Shown here piece after piece: positions 35,288 to 47,030 of a DNA stretch of 64,000 nucleotides. Numbering within the stretch: position 1 is the first letter of the stretch; every line of letters begins with the position of its first letter. The notes under the pieces are model-generated. The model made no database searches and was not told where the DNA came from. It worked only from the letters and a program-made list of their open reading frames with translations. The DNA comes from Brachybacterium muris (lineage in GTDB: Bacteria; Actinomycetota; Actinomycetes; Actinomycetales; Dermabacteraceae): positions 434,001 to 498,000 of the forward strand of contig NZ_JAFBCB010000001.1 in the NCBI RefSeq assembly GCF_016907455.1. The letters are read 5' to 3'. The translations under genes were made by a program, and so were the position numbers.

Positions 35288-37102
35288 TCAGATCGCGTTG
35301 GTGGCGTCCTCGTCGTCCACCATGCTCTCGTCACGGATCACGGGGAACGCCGTGGTGGTGGTCATCGGCTCGCCCTCGGGGGAGAGGGGGCGCACCTTCA
35401 GCCAGTAGTAGCCGTGGGACCCCAGCATGATGGTGAGCTTGCCGTCGTCGTCCACGGCCGGGAACTCGTGGCCGCCGAACAGGTCGCGCACGGTGCGTCG
35501 AGCCAGGCCGCCCAGGTCGAGGGTGGCGGTGACCGGCTGCGGGGACAGGTTGAACACGCACAGCAGGGTCTCGGCGTGGGAGTCGGCGTGCTCACCGTGC
35601 TCGGAGCCGTCGTAGGTGCGGGTGAAGGCCAGCACCCGGTCGGAGTCGGCCGGGATGTTGCGGTAGGCGCCCATCCCGAAGGCCTCGTGCTCGCGGCGCA
35701 CCGCCAGCATCCACCGCACGAAGTGCAGGAAGGAGCCGGAGTGGGCCATCTCCGCCTCCACGTTGGTGGTGGAGTAGTGGTACACCAGCGACTGGATCAC
35801 CGGCAGGTACAGCTTGCCCGGATCGGTGATCTCGCTGAACCCGGCATTGCGGTCCGGGGTCCACTGCATCGGGGTGCGCACCGCGTCGCGGTCCTCCAGC
35901 CAGATGTTGTCGCCCATCCCGATCTCGTCGCCGTAGTACAGGAACGGCGAGCCCGGCAGCGACAGCAGCAGGGCGTGGATCAGCTCCAGCTCCGAGCGGG
36001 AGTTGTCCAGCAGCGGCGCCAGGCGCCGGCGGATGCCCACGTTCGCCCGCATGCGGGAGTCCGGGGCGTACCACCCCAGCATCGCCGAGCGGTCCTCGGG
36101 GGTCACCATCTCCAGGGTCAGCTCGTCGTGGTTGCGCAGGAACGTGCCCCACTGGGCGCCCGCAGGGATCTCCGGGGTGTCGTCCATGATGTCGATGATG
36201 TGGCGGGCCGAGCCCTCGCGCAGCGCGTAGAAGATGCGCGGCATCACCGGGAAGTGGAAGCACATGTGGCACTCGGGGTGGTCCTCGGAGCCGAAGTACT
36301 CCACCACGTCCTGGGGCCACTGGTTGGCCTCGGCGATGATCACCTTGCCGGGCCAGTGCTCATCCACGAACGCCCGGAGGTCCACCAGGAAGTCGTGGGT
36401 GGCGGGCAGGTTCTCGCCGTCGGTGCCCTCCTCCTCGAACAGGTAGGGGATGGCGTCGGCCCGGAAGCCGTCGATGCCCTTGTCCAGCCAGAACTTCACC
36501 ACGTCGAAGATGGCCTCGCGCACCTTCGGGTTCTCGAAGTTCAGGTCGGGCTGGTGGGAGAAGAAGCGGTGCCAGAAGAACTGGCGGCGCACCGGGTCGA
36601 AGGTCCAGTTCGACTCCTCGGTGTCCACGAAGATGATCCGCGCTTCCTGGTACTTCTCGTCGGTGTCGGACCACACGTAGAAGTCGCCGAAGGGGCCCTC
36701 CGGGTCCGAGCGTGACTCCAGGAACCAGGGGTGCTTGTCAGAGGTGTGGTTCAGCGGCAGGTCGATGATCACGCGGATGCCGCGGCGGTGGGCCTCGGAG
36801 ACCAGGCGCTCGAAGTCGGTGATGGACCCGAACTCCGGCAGCACCGCCTCGTAGTCGGAGATGTCGTAACCGCCGTCGCGCAGCGGCGAGGCGAAGAACG
36901 GCGGCAGCCACAGACAGTCGATGCCCAGCCACTGCAGGTAGTCGAGGCGATCGATCAGACCGCTGAAATCACCGGTGCCATCGCCGTTGCCGTCGGCGAA
37001 GGCGCGCACCAGCACCTCGTAGAACACGGCCTTTCGGTACCAGTGGGGGTCGTAGTCGACCCCCGGTCCCTGCGGCGAGAACTGGGTGGCGTTCAGGGCC
37101 AT
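35288..37102 (-). CDS. treS: Trehalose synthase (maltose alpha-D-glucosyltransferase)
   Basis: 604-residue GH13 enzyme that interconverts maltose and trehalose. The catalytic trio is Asp in GFRADAIPYL, Glu in IIAEANQWP and Asp in FLRNHDELT. The TreS-type start (WYRKAVFYEVLVRAFADGNGDGTGDF) and the DAVRTPMQW motif are clear. There is no fused maltokinase domain, and the usual pep2/glgE partners are not adjacent. ATG 37102 has AAGGAGC upstream. Confidence 0.93.
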   Translation of the reverse strand: MALNATQFSPQGPGVDYDPHWYRKAVFYEVLVRAFADGNGDGTGDFSGLIDRLDYLQWLGIDCLWLPPFFASPLRDGGYDISDYEAVLPEFGSITDFERLVSEAHRRGIRVIIDLPLNHTSDKHPWFLESRSDPEGPFGDFYVWSDTDEKYQEARIIFVDTEESNWTFDPVRRQFFWHRFFSHQPDLNFENPKVREAIFDVVKFWLDKGIDGFRADAIPYLFEEEGTDGENLPATHDFLVDLRAFVDEHWPGKVIIAEANQWPQDVVEYFGSEDHPECHMCFHFPVMPRIFYALREGSARHIIDIMDDTPEIPAGAQWGTFLRNHDELTLEMVTPEDRSAMLGWYAPDSRMRANVGIRRRLAPLLDNSRSELELIHALLLSLPGSPFLYYGDEIGMGDNIWLEDRDAVRTPMQWTPDRNAGFSEITDPGKLYLPVIQSLVYHYSTTNVEAEMAHSGSFLHFVRWMLAVRREHEAFGMGAYRNIPADSDRVLAFTRTYDGSEHGEHADSHAETLLCVFNLSPQPVTATLDLGGLARRTVRDLFGGHEFPAVDDDGKLTIMLGSHGYYWLKVRPLSPEGEPMTTTTAFPVIRDESMVDDEDATNAI

Positions 37103-37191
37103 AACCTGCTCCTTCGATCGTCTGCGCGTCAGGCCCCAGCGTAGTGGAGGCGGTGGTGGGCGGCGGCCCCGTCCGGTGGTATGTTCAGGCC

Positions 37192-38532
37192 GTGCCACAC
37201 GCGGTTCTCGCAAGGCCCGGCAGTTCCCCCGCCCGCATCGCGGTCGCCGGGGCCGGGGCCGTACTGATCTGCGGGACCGCTCTTCTGATGCTCCCGGTCT
37301 CTTCCGCTGATGGAACCTGGACCGGTCTGGTGGACAGCTTGTTCACGGCAGTCTCGGCGATGTCGGTGACGGGCCTGGTGGTGCTGGACCCCGCCCATTG
37401 GACGACCTTCGGGCAGGTGGTGATCCTGCTGCTGATCCAGATCGGGGGAACCGGGGTGATGACCCTGGCCACTCTCCTGGGACTGGTGACGATGCGTCGT
37501 TTGGGCCTGCGCGCACGGGTGACCGCGGGCAGGGAGATCCATGCCGAACTGGGCGACGCGGGCGCGGTGGTGCGAGGCATCGTGGTCACCTCCCTCCTCA
37601 TCGAACTGGTGGTGGCCGCGATCCTGTTCACCGCCTTCGCCCTGCGTGACGGGCTTCCCGTGCTGTCAGCGGCGGGCAGTGCCGTCTTCCACGCGGTCTC
37701 CGCGTTCAACAACGCCGGGTTCTCCCCGCACAGTGACAGTCTGATCCGGTATACCGACGATCCCCTGGTGACGCTGACGCTCGCCGCGGCCGTGGTGGCC
37801 GGGGGGCTCGGCTTCCCCGTTATCGCCGAATTGCTGCGACGACGGCACGGCCCCCGGCACTGGACGCTGACCACGAAACTCGTCCTCACCGGCACCCCCA
37901 TCCTGCTGCTGGCCGGGCTGGTGACCACGCTGCTGACCGAGCACTCCAACCCCGGCACCCTCGGGCCGATGGACTGGCCGCAGAAGGTGCTCAACGCCCT
38001 GCTGCACTCGGTGTTCAGCCGTACGGCCGGGTTCAACGCGGTGGACGTGGGCGCGATGCGGGAGGAGACCTGGCTGAGCACCGTCATCCTCATGCTCATC
38101 GGCGGTGGCCCCGCCGGGACCGCGGGCGGCCTGAAGATCACCACGGTGCTGATCCTGGTGCTCACCATCCGCAGCGAACTGCGCGGCGACAGCCACGTCA
38201 TCGCCTTTGGCAAGAGGCTCCCGCAGGGGGTGAACCGGCAGGTGGTGACCGTCGTGGGGCTGATGTCGATCATGCTGCTGGGGGCCACCGCCGCGCTGAT
38301 GGCCCTGGAGGACCACCCCCTCGACCGGGTGCTGTTCGAGGTGGCCTCTGCGATCTCCACGACCGGCCTGTCCACCGGGATCACTCCGCAGCTCAGCGAT
38401 GCGTCCTGCCTGATCCTCGCCCTGCTCATGTTCGTGGGGCGAGTGGGCCCCATCTCCCTGGGCACCGCCCTGGCACTGCGGCCTCGGCCCCTGCTGTACG
38501 AACCACCGAAGGAGCGACCCCTCATTGGCTAA
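37192..38532 (+). CDS. ktrB: Potassium uptake channel subunit (KtrB/TrkH type)
   Basis: 446 residues from GTG 37192. The four pore repeats of the Trk/Ktr family are visible: SAMSVTGLVV, SAFNNAGFSP, FSRTAGFNAVD and SAISTTGLSTG. They line the K+ path in the membrane. The GTG lies 6 nt after TATGTT (37180-37185), pointing to a leaderless start; an in-frame GTG at 37144 is less likely. The end overlaps ktrA by 8 nt. Confidence 0.88.
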   Translation: MPHAVLARPGSSPARIAVAGAGAVLICGTALLMLPVSSADGTWTGLVDSLFTAVSAMSVTGLVVLDPAHWTTFGQVVILLLIQIGGTGVMTLATLLGLVTMRRLGLRARVTAGREIHAELGDAGAVVRGIVVTSLLIELVVAAILFTAFALRDGLPVLSAAGSAVFHAVSAFNNAGFSPHSDSLIRYTDDPLVTLTLAAAVVAGGLGFPVIAELLRRRHGPRHWTLTTKLVLTGTPILLLAGLVTTLLTEHSNPGTLGPMDWPQKVLNALLHSVFSRTAGFNAVDVGAMREETWLSTVILMLIGGGPAGTAGGLKITTVLILVLTIRSELRGDSHVIAFGKRLPQGVNRQVVTVVGLMSIMLLGATAALMALEDHPLDRVLFEVASAISTTGLSTGITPQLSDASCLILALLMFVGRVGPISLGTALALRPRPLLYEPPKERPLIG

Positions 38533-39244
38533 TCGAACGCCATCGGCCCATCGAACCCTGCTGTCCCGCCGCGATCCGAAGGATGAGGAGCACCACGTGC
38601 GCAGCGTCGTGGTGCTGGGGCTCGGCCGGTTCGGCTCCGCTCTCGCGGTCGAACTGACGCGCCTGGGGGTCGAAGTCCTGGGGGTCGACCAGGATGAGAC
38701 CGTGGTGCAGGACCACGACGGGCGTCTCACCCATGTGGTGCGGGCGGACATCACCCGCGAAGAGGTGCACTCCCAGCTCGGGGTGCGCGATGCCGACCGG
38801 GTCGTCGTCGCGGTCGGCGGCCGCCTGGAAGCCAGCGTGCTGGCGTGCTCCCACCTCCTGCGGGCCGGAGTCGAGGACCTCTGGGCGAAGGCCGAATCGG
38901 CCGACCACGCGCAGATCCTCGACCAGCTCGGGGTGGCCAACGTGATCAAACCCCAGCATGAGACCGGGCAACGGGTCGCGCACCGGATCGCGGATCGGGC
39001 CGAGGAATGGGTGACCTACGGGCGGGGGTTTGCCATGGGCCTGTTCCCCGTCCCCAACCGTCTGCTGCACCGCACCGCGGCCGATGCCCGCATCGCGGAA
39101 CGCTTCGATGTGCGCCTGATCGCCCGCTGCCCGGCCGGGCGGGACTGGGAGTACGTCTCCCTGCAGACCACGTTCAACCCAGGTGATCAGTTGATCGTCG
39201 CCGGGCAGGAGGCGAACCTGGAGCGCTTCGGCCGCTTGGACTGA
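38525..39244 (+). CDS. ktrA: Potassium uptake regulatory subunit (KtrA/TrkA type)
   Basis: 239 residues. The RCK/TrkA-N Rossmann domain begins [17 protein letters not shown], and a TrkA-C domain follows ([22 protein letters not shown] to GDQLIVAG). It binds nucleotide and gates KtrB. The TTG at 38525 overlaps the ktrB stop and has AAGGAG at good distance; a GTG just before RSVVVLGLG is an alternative. Confidence 0.86.
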   Translation: MANRTPSAHRTLLSRRDPKDEEHHVRSVVVLGLGRFGSALAVELTRLGVEVLGVDQDETVVQDHDGRLTHVVRADITREEVHSQLGVRDADRVVVAVGGRLEASVLACSHLLRAGVEDLWAKAESADHAQILDQLGVANVIKPQHETGQRVAHRIADRAEEWVTYGRGFAMGLFPVPNRLLHRTAADARIAERFDVRLIARCPAGRDWEYVSLQTTFNPGDQLIVAGQEANLERFGRLD

Positions 39245-39953
39245 GGTCGCGATCCGTGCTTGCCGTGCCGCTGTCGGTCGACGGAATCTGCCAGACGATC
39301 TGCTGGCCGCCCTGCTGGGCCAGCAGTTCGTTGACCCGCGAGAACGGCCTGGAACCGAAGAACCCGCGGGAGGCCGACAGGGGGCTTGGGTGGGGGCTCG
39401 CGACGTAGGGGACCGCTCCCAGCATCGGCACCAGGGACTGGGCGTCCTTCCCCCACAGCAGCGCCACCAGGGGCCCGCCGCGGGCCACCAGTGCACGGAT
39501 CGCGAGCTCGGTGATCTCCTCCCAGCCGCGCCGGCGGTGCGACCCGGGGGAGCCGGGCCTCACGGTGAGCACCCGGTTCAGCAGCAGCACCCCCTGCTCC
39601 TGCCAGGCGGTGAGGTCACCGTGTGCGGCGGGCGGGATGCCCAGGTCCGCCTGCAGCTCGGAGTAGATGTTCGCAAGGCTGCGGGGCAGGGGACGCACGT
39701 GCTCCTCGACGGCGAAGGAGAGCCCGATGGGATGCCCGGGAGTGGGGTACGGGTCCTGCCCCACGATCAGCACCTTCACCTCGGCGAGAGGACGGGTGAA
39801 GGCCCTCAGCACGTGCTCGCCGTGTGGCAGGTATCCGCGACCCGAAGCGGCCTCCTCGCGCAGGAAGTCACCCAGGGCATGGATCTGCTGCTCGGCGGGG
39901 GAGAGGGCCTCGGCCCAGTCGGGAGCGATGATCTGGGCGAGCGGCTTCGGCAT
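39174..39953 (-). CDS. ung: Uracil-DNA glycosylase
   Basis: 259 residues. The water-activating Asp lies in [16 protein letters not shown], and the DNA-contact loop is [18 protein letters not shown]. It removes uracil from DNA in base-excision repair. The family usually ends near VWQIP; this protein runs about 35 residues further ([15 protein letters not shown]...), and this tail overlaps the end of ktrA on the other strand by 71 nt. ATG 39953 (MPKPLAQI) was chosen over much longer open frames. Confidence 0.92.
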   Translation of the reverse strand: MPKPLAQIIAPDWAEALSPAEQQIHALGDFLREEAASGRGYLPHGEHVLRAFTRPLAEVKVLIVGQDPYPTPGHPIGLSFAVEEHVRPLPRSLANIYSELQADLGIPPAAHGDLTAWQEQGVLLLNRVLTVRPGSPGSHRRRGWEEITELAIRALVARGGPLVALLWGKDAQSLVPMLGAVPYVASPHPSPLSASRGFFGSRPFSRVNELLAQQGGQQIVWQIPSTDSGTASTDRDLSPSGRSAPGSPPARRRSTDHLG

Positions 39954-40064
39954 GGCGACAGTGTTCCATGCTGGCCGAAGTGGCGATGCGTGTCCGACCA
40001 CGGGGTTCGACGAGGTCCGGCGCGCCGCTGCGGGAGCGAGCCGCCGCCCGCGTACGCTCGGCCC

Positions 40065-40370
40065 ATGCCCCCCGCCGATGCGCACTCCGATCAGCCGTCC
40101 CGCCCTGAGGGCGCAGGGGAGGAGCTGTCCGAGCGGGATCGGCGGATCCTCGAACTGGAGTCGCGCACCTTCCGTTTCGTGGGCACCAAGGAGCGCGTGA
40201 TCCGCGAGCAGCTGGCCATGTCCCGCACCGCCTACTACGTGCGGCTGAACGCCCTGCTGGACGACCCGGCAGCACTGCGCGCCGCCCCTGCCCTGGTGAA
40301 CCGCCTGCGGGACCGGCGCACCTCGGCCGACGACCTCTCCACCGCATCGCCGGACCACAGGGTGGCTTGA
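40065..40370 (+). CDS. DUF3263 protein
   Basis: 101 residues with the DUF3263 core ([46 protein letters not shown]), a small actinobacterial helical domain with helix-turn-helix character. The function is unknown; it is commonly found next to a LytR_C protein, as here. The ATG is 6 nt after TACGCT (40053-40058). Confidence 0.8.
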   Translation: MPPADAHSDQPSRPEGAGEELSERDRRILELESRTFRFVGTKERVIREQLAMSRTAYYVRLNALLDDPAALRAAPALVNRLRDRRTSADDLSTASPDHRVA

Positions 40371-40420
40371 GCAGGCGTGTGCTCCCACCCCCTGCCGGCC
40401 CGAACGGGTTTAATAGGCCC

Positions 40421-41035
40421 GTGGCCGATACCCAGTACCCGTACCCGCCCGATCGATTCGACGACGAGGCAGATGCCGCGACGTTCCACGGTGCGCACCG
40501 CGCCGAGGAGCCGTTCTGGCGTCAGAACCTCATCTACCTCGTCATCATCGCGGCGGCCTTCGTGACGCTGCTGGTGCTGCTGTTCTTGATCGGCGGCATG
40601 GGCAGGGACGGCGACGACCGCGCCAGTGACCCCACCTCGCCCGCCGCATCGGAGACCACCGAGGAGGCTCCTGCGGAGGAGGAGAGCAGCGAAGGCCAGG
40701 AGGAGGAGGCCCCGGCCCCCGAACCTGATCGCTCCATCCCGGTGATGGTCATCAACGCCGGCGGCATCAACGGCATGGCCGGCGCCTGGCGCGACTCCCT
40801 CGAGGGCTCCGGCTGGGAGCAGGTGAGCATCGGCACCGCCGACAACGTGCAGCAGGAGCCGGTGGTGTTCTACCGCGACGAGGCCGATGCCGACACCGCC
40901 CAGGCCCTCGCGCAGGAGGTCGGCGCCGGTGAGGCCCGCCAGAGCGATGAGTACGAGTCCCGCATCACCTTCGTGGCGGTGACCGAGCCCGGCAGCGGTG
41001 ATGAGGGCGGCGAGGGCGAGGGCGACGAGGGCTGA
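40421..41035 (+). CDS. Membrane protein with LytR C-terminal domain
   Basis: 204 residues. A short cytoplasmic start (VADTQYPYPPDRFDD) and one membrane helix (LIYLVIIAAAFVTLLVLLFLIGG) are followed by an acidic linker and a LytR_C domain (IPVMVINAGGINGMAGAWRDSLEGSGW). It is probably an extracytoplasmic envelope protein, though it lacks the catalytic LCP domain. GTG 40421 lies 6 nt after TTTAAT; a TTG at 40367 is possible. Confidence 0.78.
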   Translation: MADTQYPYPPDRFDDEADAATFHGAHRAEEPFWRQNLIYLVIIAAAFVTLLVLLFLIGGMGRDGDDRASDPTSPAASETTEEAPAEEESSEGQEEEAPAPEPDRSIPVMVINAGGINGMAGAWRDSLEGSGWEQVSIGTADNVQQEPVVFYRDEADADTAQALAQEVGAGEARQSDEYESRITFVAVTEPGSGDEGGEGEGDEG

Positions 41036-41162
41036 TCAGCCCCGCCCTTGCAGTCTCTGTGCCCGTGGCCCCCGTGCCCGTCGTTCCCGTGCCTCTCGTT
41101 CCCCTGCGCGGAGACGGCGCGCAGCTCGTTCACCCAGGGCGCACCCGGAGCACCTCGGAGGG

Positions 41163-41189
41163 TTAGCACTCTCGGGTGGAGAGTGCTTA
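41163..41189 (+). promoter_or_regulatory. CIRCE element (HrcA operator)
   Basis: TTAGCACTC-N9-GAGTGCTTA, one base from the consensus, about 220 nt before groEL. The rest of the 41036-41406 gap shows no gene. Confidence 0.93.
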
Positions 41190-41274
41190 TGATGATCTGG
41201 CACTCACCGGTCGGGAGTGACAACGCCTCTGGGTGTTCACGCTCGACCAGCGGATGCCTGATCGGAGGCGCTAG

Positions 41275-43044
<1,770 letters not shown>

Positions 43045-43072
43045 CCAGCCGCTGAGCACTCATCAGCGATCA

Positions 43073-43105
43073 GCGCCCCGTCCCGGGTAATCCGGGGCGG
43101 GGCGC
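43073..43105 (+). terminator. groEL terminator hairpin
   Basis: Stem GCGCCCCGTCCCGG pairs with CCGGGGCGGGGCGC (one G-T pair) around GTAAT. It lies 29 nt past the groEL stop. Confidence 0.7.
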
Positions 43106-43221
43106 TGTGCTACAGGCGGAGCTCCTTGCCGGAACCGGAGGGATGCGACGGACGCGGGTGTCTCGGGAGATGGCCCACGCGGGATCGTGGTGACGAGGCC
43201 GCTGATGGAGGTGCCTCAGCG

Positions 43222-43253
43222 CAAAGAAAAACCCGACCCCAGAGGGGTCGGGT
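43222..43253 (-). terminator. Rho-independent terminator of the hsd-NYN operon
   Basis: On the minus strand ACCCGACCCC pairs with GGGGTCGGGT around a 3-nt loop and is followed by TTTTTCTTT. It lies about 100 nt past the NYN gene stop. The stretch 43106-43351 holds nothing else. Confidence 0.8.
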
Positions 43254-43351
43254 GGTGTGCACCAAATATAGAGTGCAGTTGGCCGAGCGGACAACCTACG
43301 TGCAGGGAAGCGTGTCGATTCGTACAGCCAGATCCCAACCCGGATGGCCCT

Positions 43352-44086
43352 TCACCACGGCTGAGGCTTCCGGACCTTCCCTGCGACGGGATCGGGAAGC
43401 TGGCAGCTGGTGAGGTCGGAATGTGTCAGCTGGTACCACCAGTGGTTCCCCACTCCTTCGCTAGGCGTACCGCTGAGCTTGCCAGCCAGGTACCCAGGGG
43501 TTGGGTTGATGAGGCCGACGGGAACCCTGGTACGAGCCGCGCTGATCGGCATGGCCAGATCGCTGTCGTTGGAGATGACCACGGCTGCGTCGATGACGTT
43601 GGTGAGCGTGTCGATCAACAAGTGAGAGGCGACGTTCACGTCCGATCCCTTCTCTTCTCGGCGTGCCACCGAGACCATGAATGTCGCATCGGGAACGGCT
43701 GATCCTGTGGAGTCCTGCACCATCACCGGCCACGCTGATGTCGTGAGCACAGGCTTGCCCTTGGCCGAGTTCACGGCAAGGGGCGCCGTCGCGACCCGTG
43801 CGACGTAGTTCCCGTACTCGATGTGGTCCACCGATCCGGACCGAGTCAGTGCCCTGAGATAGACGTCCTGCTCTCTCTGACCAATGGGGTTGCTCGCTCC
43901 ACTGATGCGCGCGGTGCAGTAGATAACGCGCTTCAGACTCCAGTTGCTCCATGTGGAGCTCGTGGAGATGATGCGCCGGGACAGTGCGCGCACGTCGAGC
44001 CAGCGCCAGCCGGGTGTCGACTTGCCGGCGAGGCGCCGGGCCCCGTAGTAGAGGTTGTACCCGTCGATGTATACCCCGATTCTCAC
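43352..44086 (-). CDS. NYN-domain (PIN-like) nuclease, last gene of the type I RM operon
   Basis: 244 residues of the NYN/DUF88 (LabA-like) group. Acidic metal-site motifs are intact: [10 protein letters not shown] at the start, [14 protein letters not shown] in the middle and [13 protein letters not shown] later. NYN proteins are generally RNA-cutting PIN-like nucleases. GTG 44086 overlaps the hsdR stop (GTGA), so translation is coupled to hsdR, and a terminator follows, making this the fourth member of the hsd operon. Its role in the RM operon is not established; an RNase or abortive-defence function is my inference. Confidence 0.85.
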   Translation of the reverse strand: MRIGVYIDGYNLYYGARRLAGKSTPGWRWLDVRALSRRIISTSSTWSNWSLKRVIYCTARISGASNPIGQREQDVYLRALTRSGSVDHIEYGNYVARVATAPLAVNSAKGKPVLTTSAWPVMVQDSTGSAVPDATFMVSVARREEKGSDVNVASHLLIDTLTNVIDAAVVISNDSDLAMPISAARTRVPVGLINPTPGYLAGKLSGTPSEGVGNHWWYQLTHSDLTSCQLPDPVAGKVRKPQPW

Positions 44087-45574
44087 GACGCCGCCTCCTG
44101 CAGCCGCTCGTACAGGCCCACGTCCATGAGCATCGCCCGCAGGTCCTCCCACGGCATGTCCCGCAGGTGCTTGATAACGGCGCCGCTGGATTCCTCCACG
44201 CTCCACACGGCGTTCTCGACCACGGTCTTCATTCCCGGGGCGGCAGCGAAGTCGATGCGGGAGTTGGAGTGGGCGATGGCCTGCATGGTGTGATCGGTGA
44301 CGACCTCGGCGAGCAGGCTCTCCACGCCGCTGAGCTTGTAGTCGTCCGGTACATCGAGCCCGCCCAGATAGCGGTTGACCTTGTCGATGATCTCCGTCTT
44401 GCGCTCGCGCTTCCGCTCGCGGGCGGCGGCCATGCCCGCCTCGGTCATCCCCGTGAGGCCCTTGGGCTCGATCTCGCCGAGCTTGAGATCGTCCTCGCGG
44501 ATCTTCTGGAGGCGGTAGTGGGTCAGGACGATGTCGGAGACGTCGACCTCGTCAGGGGTGGGGTCCTCGTCGGTGAAACCGCGCAGGCGCCGGGCCAGCA
44601 GGTCGGCAAAGGCGCTGAACTTCTCATACCGGGGGTTTCCGTAGTCGACCAGCTGGGAGAAGAAAGCGTAGGCCTTGATGTACTGCGTGAGGGTGGAGCG
44701 GTAGTCGATGAGGGCGTCCCGCTCGGCGCGATCACCGGTCAGTAGTGCGCGCCGCCAGCGGTCGCCGAAGCGGTCCTCGGCTGGCTTGATGTGTCGCTCG
44801 GGGTCAGTGTGCTTGGCGCCCTTGCGTGTCCACGCCTCCCAGAAGAGATCCACCTCTTGCGGGGTGTGGATCCCGGCCTGCTCGAGCTTGGCGTGCATGT
44901 CCATCACGAGGTCTGGGTCTGACTCCGTGGTGATCTCTGCGTCTTCGTAGTACTCGCGGAACGCAGCGAGGATCTGCTCGGGGTCGTTGACGAAGTCCAG
45001 CACGTAGGTGTCGGACTTCCCCGGTGCCATGCGGTTCAGGCGCGAGAGCGTCTGCACGGCGGCGATCCCCGACAACTGTTTGTCGACGTACATTCCCACC
45101 AGTAGTGGCTGGTCGAAGCCGGTCTGGTACTTGTTGGCGACGATCAGTACGTGCTCGTCCGGCCCGGCGAATACCTTGGCGAGGTCGCGGCCTTTGAGCT
45201 GAGGGTTCTCACTGGTCTCAGTAACAGTCGGGGGTCTCGTGCCGGGCAGGGCTGTGATCTCTGGATCGGGTACGTCGCCGGAGAAGGCGACGAGGGCATG
45301 GAGGTCCAGCTTTTCCTCGGTGCAGATGCGGCGGAACGACCGGGCGTACTTGACCGCAGCAGCGCGGGAATCGGTGACCACCATGGCTTTGGCGCGACCG
45401 CCGAGCTCCGGCTGAATATTCGCCTCGCTGGGGTCCGCTGATCGAGGGTTCGGGTGCCACGTCGCTGCCGTAGCGGTGGCGTCGTTCGGGACCACCAGTG
45501 GTGTCGTTGGGGCCGCTCTGTCTACGCTCCTTCCGCCGTGTGTATAGGGCACGCGGCGGAAGGAGCAATCTGGA

Positions 45575-46168
45575 ATGGTACGGAAGATCAGGGCGAAGCT
45601 GGTGCTCCAGCTGCGCGCAGAAGGTCTGTCGGGGCGAGCGATTTCGTCCTCGCAGGGCATGTCCCGCAAGTCCGTGAGGGCGGTGTTCGAGGCCGCTGAC
45701 GCTGCAGGGATCGGGTGGGGCGATATCGCGGACGTCGCCGATGAGCAGGTGTATGCCCGGTTGTTCCCGGGCCGGGGCGAGCACGAGAGCGTGTTCGCAC
45801 AGCCGGACTGGGAACAGGTCCATCGAGAGATGGCCAGGGTCGGCGTGACGCTGAAGCTGTTGCACGGCGAGTACTTCGACGCGACCACGGCGGCTGGGGA
45901 TCCGGCGATGGGGTATGACCGGTTTTGCCGCACCTACCAGCACCACGTCATGGTCACCGGTGCCGCTTCGAGAGTCGGTCACAAGGCCGGCCAGAGCGTG
46001 GAGGTCGACTGGTCCGGCCCCACGATGGAGCTGGCCGATCCGGTCACCGGCGAGGTCTCGAAGGTGTTCTTGTTCGTTGCCTGCCTGCCTTTTTCTCGTT
46101 ACGCGTTCTGCTTCCCGGCGCTGGATATGCGCCAGGAGTCCTGGCTGCGAGCGCACGTAGCGATGTTC
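45575..46168 (+). pseudogene. istA: istA 5' fragment (copy C)
   Basis: The first 198 codons of IstA, identical to the other copies, ending at RAHVAMF where copy D begins. The frame runs into copy D and stops after four foreign residues (LEYS). Confidence 0.9.
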
Positions 46169-46283
46169 CTTGAGTATTCGTAGTCGTGGGAGCCACCGAA
46201 TCTTGCTCTTGGGGACCGCCGATCGTGCCGACGGGGGCCAGTAGCCGCCGCGGTGGGGACCACTGGCTCCCGCCGGCATCGGG

Positions 46284-47030
46284 TCACTGGGGCAGTGCGG
46301 TGTGTTCTCGCATGTTCCTGTCGCCGGTGTCGATCCAGATTGTGTTGTGCACGATGCGGTCCATGATCGCATCGGCGTGGACTGCTCCACCGAGCCGGGC
46401 GTGCCAGTCCTTCTTCGGGTACTGGGTGCAGAACACGGTCGAGCCGGTGTCATAGCGGCGCTCGAGCAGTTCCAGCAGCATCGAACGCATTCCCTCGTCA
46501 GGATGGTCCAGCAGCCACTCGTCGATCACCAGCAGCGAGAACGTGGAGTACTTCCGCAGGAACTTCGTCTGGCCCTGCGGCTTGTCCTTTGCCAGGGCCC
46601 AGGCCTCTTCGAGGTCGGGCATTCGGATGTAGTGGGCTCGGAGCCGGTGCTGGCAGGCCTGCTTCGCCAGCGCGCAGCCGAGGTAGGACTTCCCTGAGCC
46701 GGTGAAGCCCTGGAAGACCACGTTCTGTTGCCGCTGGATGAAGGAGCAGGTTGCCAGTTGCGCGATCACGTTCCGGTTCAGTCCCCGTTCCTCGACCAGA
46801 TCCAGCCGCCGCAGGTCCGCTCCGGGATAACGCAGCCCCGCCCGGCGGATCAGACCCTCGACCTTTCCATGATTGAAGATGGAATGCGCCTCGTCCACGA
46901 TCAGCTGGAGCCGTTCCTGGAACGACATCCCCAGCACGTGAGCCTCATCCTGGGCATCGATCGCGTCCAGCAGCGCGGTCGCGCCCATCTCGCGCAGCTT
47001 CCGCTTCGTGTCGTTATCGATCACGCTCAC
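46284..47030 (-). CDS. istB: IS21 helper ATPase IstB (copy D)
   Basis: 248 residues, identical to the other copies. The GTG start overlaps the istA stop. Confidence 0.93.
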   Translation of the reverse strand: MSVIDNDTKRKLREMGATALLDAIDAQDEAHVLGMSFQERLQLIVDEAHSIFNHGKVEGLIRRAGLRYPGADLRRLDLVEERGLNRNVIAQLATCSFIQRQQNVVFQGFTGSGKSYLGCALAKQACQHRLRAHYIRMPDLEEAWALAKDKPQGQTKFLRKYSTFSLLVIDEWLLDHPDEGMRSMLLELLERRYDTGSTVFCTQYPKKDWHARLGGAVHADAIMDRIVHNTIWIDTGDRNMREHTALPQ

